A stretch of DNA of 64,000 nucleotides from Larix kaempferi (taxonomy: Eukaryota; Streptophyta; Pinopsida; Pinales; Pinaceae). Shown here one piece after another: positions 57,180 through 64,000 of this stretch. The position numbers and the translations under genes were made by a program. The stretch covers positions 17,190,001 through 17,254,000 of the forward strand of contig BSBM01000123.1 in NCBI GenBank assembly GCA_027924585.1, in the 5' to 3' direction. The stretch's first letter is position 1; each line of letters begins with the position of its first letter. The notes under the pieces are model-generated. The model was not told the DNA's origin, ran no database searches, and saw only the letters and a program-made list of their open reading frames with translations.

Positions 57180-59741
57180 ATTTACCATTATATTTTACAT
57201 ATCATAGAAACCAATATATCTTTTAAATATTAATACATCTCTCATACAAATATTAAATGTTACAAATTGAAACATAATTAATAAAATAATAAGTATAGAT
57301 ATTAACAATACATATGTTATATTAATATAAAACAATAATAATTAAAATATTTCAAACATTAAGCCATATAATTAATACTATATCATGATTTATTAATATG
57401 AAACATTAATAATTAGAATAACTATATAGAACATTTTACATTACAAAATTTATATTATGAAAAGTAATATTATTTATTATAAAATTTAACATTATAAAAT
57501 ATTTTTGATATATACGGAAATATTTTTGACATATACTGTTATTCACCTAAATTTAAACTTCTAACTCATTTTATTAACATAAATATAAATCTCCCTTCTT
57601 TTCATCACCCATAATTATTGTTATTATTTTAAATCTAAATTTTATGTCTCCTCATCACCCATTAATTATTTTTATTTTAAGAGGTTTTAAATTAAATTAA
57701 TAAATATAATTCCATTAAAACCATAAAACAAATAACAGAGCACAATATTAACCCAGTTGATCTCCTATCCATTATGAATAATAAATATGCCTCCATTAAC
57801 TGATTTTATATCCCGTCCATAATGAATAATAATAACCCAATTTATATGAGTCCATTACTTATTCATATTCATCAACATATGTTATAGAAGCTAAAATCCT
57901 TTAATTATAGTCATTGTATTCCTGTACATATATTAGAAGCAAAAAGCCTTTAATTAAAATCATTGTCAAAGCTGCGAGATACTATAAAAATATAGTGTGT
58001 CCATTGTGTTGGTTCAATTATTTGTGAACCAAAATCAAGTTGCTACGCATTACAAAAATTTAATTACATGGTTCAAACCATCTCCATGACTATTAGTCAG
58101 TTATTAGCTCTTTTACCTCTCGTTTAAAATTTGCAAGTCCATATACCTGTACCTATTCGCCTATACCAAATAACATGGAATTACAATAATCTCTCTTTTC
58201 TTTCTTTTATATAAATCTCTCGTTGAGAAAGCACTAATGGCAGAGCGAGCAACTTCATTAGGTGGCATTAGTTTATTGTATGATCTTGCATAACTATAAC
58301 TTTGATCTTGTACTTACAGAACGCTAGATCCAATAAAGGAAAATTAGCACAAAAATGATTGCACAAGAGAATAAGCATGTATGTGAACTTGAAATTGATT
58401 ACATAAGTATACAGAGAGGCACTAAGGGGTCTTCTACATTAATTTGGAAATTTGATAAAAGATTGAATTTAACTTTTGAAAAATTATCAACCCTTATAGG
58501 GATTATAGAAATTGTAATGTGCAAAAATTGTGATATGTTTTCATTCTTCAAATTTGCTTGCTTTTGAAGATATGTTGGTGCTTAGAACTATGGCAGATAA
58601 GGGATAGTGAGAGGAAATAAACAAGGCCTGGCCTCAAGATGCTGGTCCCCCAGTAATCATGAATTCAATTTCCAGGCAAAAATTTACAGTGAAAACATTG
58701 TCATCAGAATCTTTAATTATATCATAAAGTTTGCCAGAAATATATACCATTTACCCTCCTCTTTTCCTGCCTCAAATGTACTGGTTGTATTGTTATCCAT
58801 GCCATGACAGGATACAAATTTGAATTGAGTTTTTACTTTTATTACTGCAATATTAAGTTCAGATCATACTTAAGTGCATACTTTTAACAAGTGCATACTT
58901 AATTTCAGAGCAGTGTATTAGCAAAGGTTATAAAATGATTTATGCTTCATGTGAAGAAGACTTCTTTTGTTGTTGGGAATGATTTAATGATGGTAACTTA
59001 TTTGGAAGATACGGTTATTGTATATAAAAGACAACCATCTATTGACAAAGTTTAAAATATGAATGGACTTGTTTTCATTTTTCATCGCACCTGGATATTA
59101 AATTTAGTTGAGATCCAATAAACTATAGGCCATGTATAAATAAATTAGTTTTTAAGAAAAAGACAAAGAGAGGACGACGCGAGGGATTTACCCTCACCAT
59201 CAAGAAGTTTGCATAAATCACCATTGGAATCCTCAGAGAAAAGAGAAACCGGGTCTTGGTTCATTTCAAAAAACAAATATTGGAAAAGATCATGCAATAA
59301 AGAATGTTTCCTCACATGCCATTCATTTCTATCTACATTTCCTACATTGAACGAGTTCTGTTTAAAGAATTACATAGCCGACAGAGTCACTGGAGTAGGG
59401 ACATTGTGAGTAAGGATTTTAGGTTGTCATTAGAATAAATTTTTGAAAAGTTTTCAAATAAACCAATGGCATCTAGTAGCATTCCATAGGTTCATTAGGA
59501 GGTACTTAAGCAAAAGCATCAAATATATACCATTTCTGCACCTTATGGATTAATAAATTTAATAAATGTTAACCCTTCATATCCAATCCAAGTAGCATTA
59601 ATCACAATCTTTGAAATCCGCAGATAAGATGGTGAGGGGTGATGATTTCTCGATATACCAAAACCTCCATTTTTCGTTGAAAGCAATACTGTAATTGGGT
59701 GGGTGTGCACATTTCTTCCCCATGGGAGTTTTCACTGGCGA
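55926..59741. other. AT-rich stretch without recognised genes
   Basis: Contains four copies of AATAATATTTTAA at 56430-56485, (TA)n with GATA near 56707-56735 and at 57150-57170, and a 60-bp direct repeat (56910-56970 and 57220-57280) with TACAAATATTAAATGTTA-AAATTGAAACATAATTA. Small open frames at 58355-58567 and 58607-58807 have no recognisable product. Confidence 0.55.
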
Positions 59742-60660
59742 GCAATCCACACGGGGGGTTCACTAGCGAGGCAATATCGTATCACGTCCATTCATATTGG
59801 GGGTTTGTATAGTCTTAAAAACCTCAAAAATATATTGCCCCGTATTAAGGGGTCAAGGGGGGTTTTTAATTTGACATCGTAAAATAAATATTGGGGGTTA
59901 TTTTATTTGGGTGGGATGAGGAATAACCTCCAAATTGTGCCCACCTAAAACTTAAGGACCCTCCATTTTTATTTGATGTTGCTTATGATCCTAAGTTTTT
60001 GCATAAATCTGATAATAGTGTACCAACGATAATATCGATGGAATTCTCTTTGGATTACTGGGCTTGATCCATACTCATTTAATAGCTTATTTAGGCTTGG
60101 TTTGAATTGATGTTATATTATTTTTCATCTTTAATTTAATATATGTAACTAATTGGGAGTTCCAGAGTTGAACAATTTTATTGTATTTTTTGTAGGCATT
60201 CAAGTAAAAGATCTAACTCATCATTTTTTAGATTGGGGTTTATGTGGGTATTTAGATTCAATCAAACCTTGCTCCATGAAAACCAATAAAAGTGAGATCA
60301 ATCTTTCTTGGCTCACCGGAACCAAGAAAAGTTAGATCAATCTTTCTTGACCAATTATTTGTTTCAATTTTTGTATTATTCTTTAACATTTTCACATTTC
60401 TAGTTAGGAATAGTTGTTAGATTCAGTTATATTTGGCACATTCATAATTGTAATTCAATTCTTATATACACGAAATTCATCTTAATATTGTCTTGGAACT
60501 AACATGAACATAGGTGAAAATCTAAATCCTTATTTACATACCCTATGTGTTATCATTACCATGAAATGGTATCATATAATTTTCACCATCTGTGTATCTT
60601 TATAACTATTCCATGCTTGAAACCTAACAATGGAGTTTTTCCCCTCTCCTATAAAGATTA

Positions 60661-60705
<45 letters not shown>

Positions 60706-61556
60706 CCAATAAAAGGTAACTAAATGTTGTTAATTCCCTTGATTGCAAGAAAAAATGTAGAGGAAGTGGAGGAAATTCATTGCATCTTGTGAGTGACCCA
60801 AATCAAAGATATGCACATGATCATATGGTGTTAGTGGAAAGTAAGAGGATTTTTTCTATGTTCATTTGGGTTCAAACATCAATGAAGTTTTTTTTGATAG
60901 GAAGGTAGGGGAGTCCATCCACGAAAGGGTTTCAATTTTGAATTTTTATGGAGTTTAATTTATTAATCTTATAGAAAAACATGAACTCTCTATGGCTATA
61001 CTTATATTTACATGATATAAAATTGGTAGATTGGTAGACTGTGGTGTGAAACATATGCAATTCTCATATTTTCTAAGCATGGCACTAACTATTGGACTAC
61101 CAACCTTTTATATTCTTTGTTATGTTGATCTCTTGTCTGGGTTTCCTTTTAGTAATTTTCCTTCCCAGGACTATTTCATTGGGTCTTCCACTATCCAATG
61201 CTACAAATTGATCAGTCACCCCTTTAATCCTGGTGGGATCATTATTAGCATTATACTATTATTTTCTTTAGTATCATGTTTGCTTATAATAAGATGTGTT
61301 AGGGCTAATGTTTGTTACGACTTGATAATATGATATAAAGGGAGTATTAAAAACGGGTTGATAAAAATGGATACATACAATATCTGGTGAAACTAGGGGT
61401 TTTCTTAATTGGAAAGCCATATTGGGAGGGGGGTTCAACAATAAAATTTTAAGAGGAATTTTCCAATATTTAGTGAAATTAGGGATATTATTTAATATAA
61501 TGCGAACGATCGTGCTATGTAACAAGTTCACTGAGTGAACCCCCCGTGGCAATCCA
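59742..61556. mobile_element. non-autonomous DNA transposon, hAT-like (15-bp TIR, 8-bp target duplication)
   Basis: Perfect terminal inverted repeats CACGGGGGGTTCACT lie at 59750-59764 and, reversed, at 61534-61548. Directly outside both stands GCAATCCA (59742-59749 and 61549-61556), an 8-bp target duplication. The 1,799-bp body holds G-rich subterminal words (TTGGGGGTTT, AAGGGGGGTTTTT) on the left, a (TA)n run at about 60664-60700 and no transposase-like frame. An 8-bp duplication points to hAT; the TIR start CACGG is not one I can tie to a named family. A 100-codon hydrophobic frame (61031-61333) inside has no recognisable match. Confidence 0.88.
60664..60700. repeat. (TA)n microsatellite
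   Basis: About 18 TA units inside the hAT-like element. Confidence 0.95.
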
Positions 61557-62985
61557 CCACTATGTTATAAGCCAAGCAACATTCACAGTTGTTCGTGACT
61601 TCCGCCACCATGAAATATGTTCTCACCATATATGAATCTAATCGCAGGTCATTCACCAAACATGGTGCTTGACTGTTTGGGCTTGAAGGCGGAACTGCAT
61701 CCAAACACCGCAAAATTCATATTCGAATACATTAGAATGCTTGTTGACCTAATATTTCTACTTGTTTATTAATACAAACAAATTCTATATATGTTGCTTT
61801 GTTTCATAGCCGAAGAGAAATAAAAATAAGTTGAACTTTAATCTGAAGTTCAATGACGTAACACACCGACTGAATGCAGATACAAAGAAAAACGATCTAC
61901 AGTTTTTGAAGCCACCTTGACCATCAGGAAGATAAAGTTGGGCCAAGGGTATATATACATCGATCCCATCAAGAGTTGGAATTGTTCATCGTTGTTTTAC
62001 ATCCTCGCTACAAGTCCAATCTTTGATTAGGTCTCGGCGTTCTTTATACTAACGGCCAAGAATTTACAAAAAAAAATAAAAATACAGAGTTCCGATCCTA
62101 TGAAGACCCGTCGTTTTTACACAAAGTTAAGGAAATCATTTACCGAGCTCGTTCCAACCCACAGAATGGAGACACAAAAAAAATAGAGTTATAAAAAAAA
62201 CAAATTTCGACCAACCCGAGCTCATTCCAACCAATATTACATAACTAACAGAGTTTGACCACCCGAATTGTGTCGCCATGGATTCATATAAATTTGCATA
62301 AGATTAAACTTTCTTGATTTATTTCTTGCCATTAACAACTGCAGCCGAAAGACAGAGTACAAATAATCATTTTCCTCGGATAATAAAACAAATCCATTAT
62401 CAAAAACAAAATCCAAGATACAGTCCATATTTTGAATTCGGGGAAACACATTTCCGTCTGATCCATACCTGTTTCTGCTGGTGGCTGTTGCTGAAGATGC
62501 ACGCTCAGTCGATCCCTTCTCTGGTGGCTATTGTTGAAGATGCACGCTTGCTCTCCTGCCTCGCTTTTCTGCACGATCGTCTGGGGTGACTGCATCTTGG
62601 GCCGCTGCAGGAAATATAATACCACAGTATTTCCATTTGAGCATTACTAAGTAGGGTGGCATATCATACGGGAGTGTGGCAGAGTGCAGGTGAGGGAGGG
62701 TTTAACTCTAGGAGTGGGAAGAAACACTTGGCATTTCTAATTATTTGAATAAATTTTTTGAAATAACTATGCGTCGTTTAGATTTAAAGCTGCACGTGAG
62801 TTAACATAGCAAATCTAAATGCTTCATTAATGCACCAGATGAAGCATATTCTGGTATCTTTAAAATCCATCCATTGATTATTAAAAATACAATAAATCAG
62901 CCACCCCACCTCCACTCATAAAAGTTGAAAGAAAACACCTATCGACGTAATTATACCTAACTATATAATTTACATTTTCTCTTTA
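61557..62985. other. flank of the DNA transposon; no gene recognised
   Basis: 62471-62550 holds a local duplication of GGTGGCTGTTGCTGAAGATG-type sequence in open frames on both strands, with Gln/His-rich peptides. 62090-62250 has two copies of a GAGCTCGTTCCAACC/GAGCTCATTCCAACC segment. No product can be named. Confidence 0.4.
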
Positions 62986-63283
62986 ACCCCAAGGGACAAA
63001 GAATTGCCAAATTCGCGTGGGGACTGGGAAGGAATAATAGCAACTGTGCTGAAGCTTTGGCTCTTTTTAAAGGGATCAAGGTTGCTGCAATGAATTGGGA
63101 CACCTGATATCTGGGTCTTTGGAGACTCCTTGAATATTATCCACTTGGTCCTATCTCACTTGGAGCCTAACGATATCTCTCTCCGAAGGTTAATTATCAA
63201 AATTGGGTTAATTATATATACTCTCTCTAGTTCCCAGGTTTTTCGCGTCCTAAGGGGGTAAATAAGTCAACTGATGCCCTTGC

Positions 63284-63796
63284 TGTTAGAAAAACAGGAT
63301 CGCAGAGCAATAACAATAAACAGAAATGCAAATATAATCACACAAACACATTACAAGAGAGACACCAATATATCGTGGTTCACCCAAGATGGGCTACATC
63401 CACACTGAAGTTGCTAGTCCTTATTATTATACTGTCTAGCAAAGTGAAGGGATACAACCTGCAGCACAACCGTCGCACTTCATCTTCACTGTATCACAGT
63501 CTCTCTTCTGATCTCAGAGATCTTTGTAATGCATAATACCTAATACATCAACCCTAGCCGTGTTACAATGTCTTTCTTTTATAAGGGAAATACAATGGGA
63601 AAATACCACGGGTTACCCAAAACCATGGGCCCGAAATCTGTTGGCGAAACAACCCAAAAATTTTTCTCGGGGGCTCTGCCCCCGAACCCTCCCTCGGACC
63701 CCCTGGAGATCATGCCGGGATCATAAACAAACATGGGATTCAAACACGGATGAATCATCATCTATGAGATTGGAAGATCAGGCTCCACAACCAACA
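63284..63796 (-). mobile_element. solo LTR (513 bp) with 5-bp target duplication
   Basis: On the minus strand it starts TGTTGGTTGTGGAGCC at 63796 and ends TTTTTCTAACA at 63284. CTTGC flanks both sides (63279-63283 and 63797-63801). TATAAAAG lies at 63583-63576 on the minus strand, as expected in U3. No internal element sequence is adjacent, so recombination between two LTRs has removed it. Length and TGTTGG start suit a Ty1/copia family. Confidence 0.9.
63576..63583 (-). promoter_or_regulatory. TATA box in the solo LTR
   Basis: TATAAAAG on the minus strand, about 215 bp from the LTR's 5' end, agrees with the LTR orientation deduced from its ends. Confidence 0.55.
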
Positions 63797-64000
63797 CTTG
63801 CCAATAGGGAAGTGAACATACCAAAAGGATTTTTATCTACACAATGGAAACTCCACCTTTCAAATCATCCCATGATGAATGGCATCTGTAAGCATGACAG
63901 GGCGATATACGAAATAGGGGTGCGTGGAGTCTTGACACATGTGCCACTTCCATGCAATCATGGTGGAAGGCGGTATATTAATGATCATTCAAATCAACAT

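Larger units (their letters stand above)
62990..64000 (+). pseudogene. LINE RNase H remnant split by a solo LTR
   Basis: Read with frame changes, 62998-63283 gives FAWGLGRNNSNCAEALALF, IWVFGDSLNIIHLVLSHL and FRVLRGVNKSTDALA, the core of a C-terminal LINE RNase H (RVT_3). The LTR interrupts exactly after the ALA, and coding resumes after 63801 as NREVNIPKGF. A stop and small frameshifts show the remnant was inactive. It is a different copy from the LINE at 37027. Confidence 0.68.

Noticed and set aside
61031-61333. Hydrophobic 100-codon frame inside the hAT-like element as a membrane protein gene
   Set aside because: No homology recognised, no regulatory context, and AT-rich DNA often yields Phe/Leu/Ile-rich frames.
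59742-61556. CACTA (En/Spm) element
   Set aside because: The terminus is CACGG rather than CACTA, and the target duplication is 8 bp rather than 3 bp.

Overview
The window looks like gymnosperm (probably conifer) nuclear DNA. One intact, intron-containing gene sits in a large excess of decayed retroelements, nested LTR elements and AT-rich filler. It also holds a Penelope-like retroelement with a GIY-YIG endonuclease, a class known in plants mainly from conifers. That lineage call is inference; there is no rRNA or organellar marker to fix it.

Left part (1-23160): a three-level nest of Ty3/gypsy elements. Element 1 (1-9833, minus strand, chromovirus/Tekay-Del type, tRNA-iMet primer site, 2.86-kb LTR) sits inside the 5' LTR of element 2. 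Element 2 (9834-21196, plus strand, Athila-like, tRNA-Asp primer site) has a degraded gag-pol frame followed by a long third reading frame. Element 2 in turn sits inside the gag of element 3 (21197 to about 23160, minus strand).

Middle part (23160-36180): AT-rich DNA with local duplications and two copies of the tail of a non-LTR retroelement ORF. The one convincing host gene follows at 29968-31029: a three-exon, 283-residue phosphoenolpyruvate carboxylase kinase-like protein. Downstream lie a Penelope-like remnant (32840-33780) and a truncated Ty1/copia end (34330 to about 35280).

36181-43910: an L1-type LINE with RNase H. It is preceded by an array of 5' repeat units, two of them 233 bp and nearly identical. 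ORF1 and ORF2 abut as TAATG, and both carry only a few inactivating lesions.

43911-64000: a decayed pogo/Tigger-type DDE transposase; a 135-bp nested palindrome (50369-50503) beside a nearly pure A/T tract; a roughly 4.2-kb array of a 10-bp unit carrying the WRKY W-box core TTGAC, organised in two 1.9-kb higher-order copies; AT-rich filler; a previously unremarkable-looking 1.8-kb DNA transposon with perfect 15-bp terminal inverted repeats and an 8-bp target duplication (hAT-like); and a LINE RNase H remnant split by a 513-bp solo LTR with a 5-bp target duplication.

Across the retroelements many in-frame stops sit where a Trp, Arg or Gln codon would be expected (TGG to TAG/TGA, CGA to TGA, CAG to TAG). 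This is the expected footprint of C-to-T decay in methylated DNA. Apart from the kinase gene, nothing here looks able to make a full-length product except the pol frame of element 1, which is open to the window edge.
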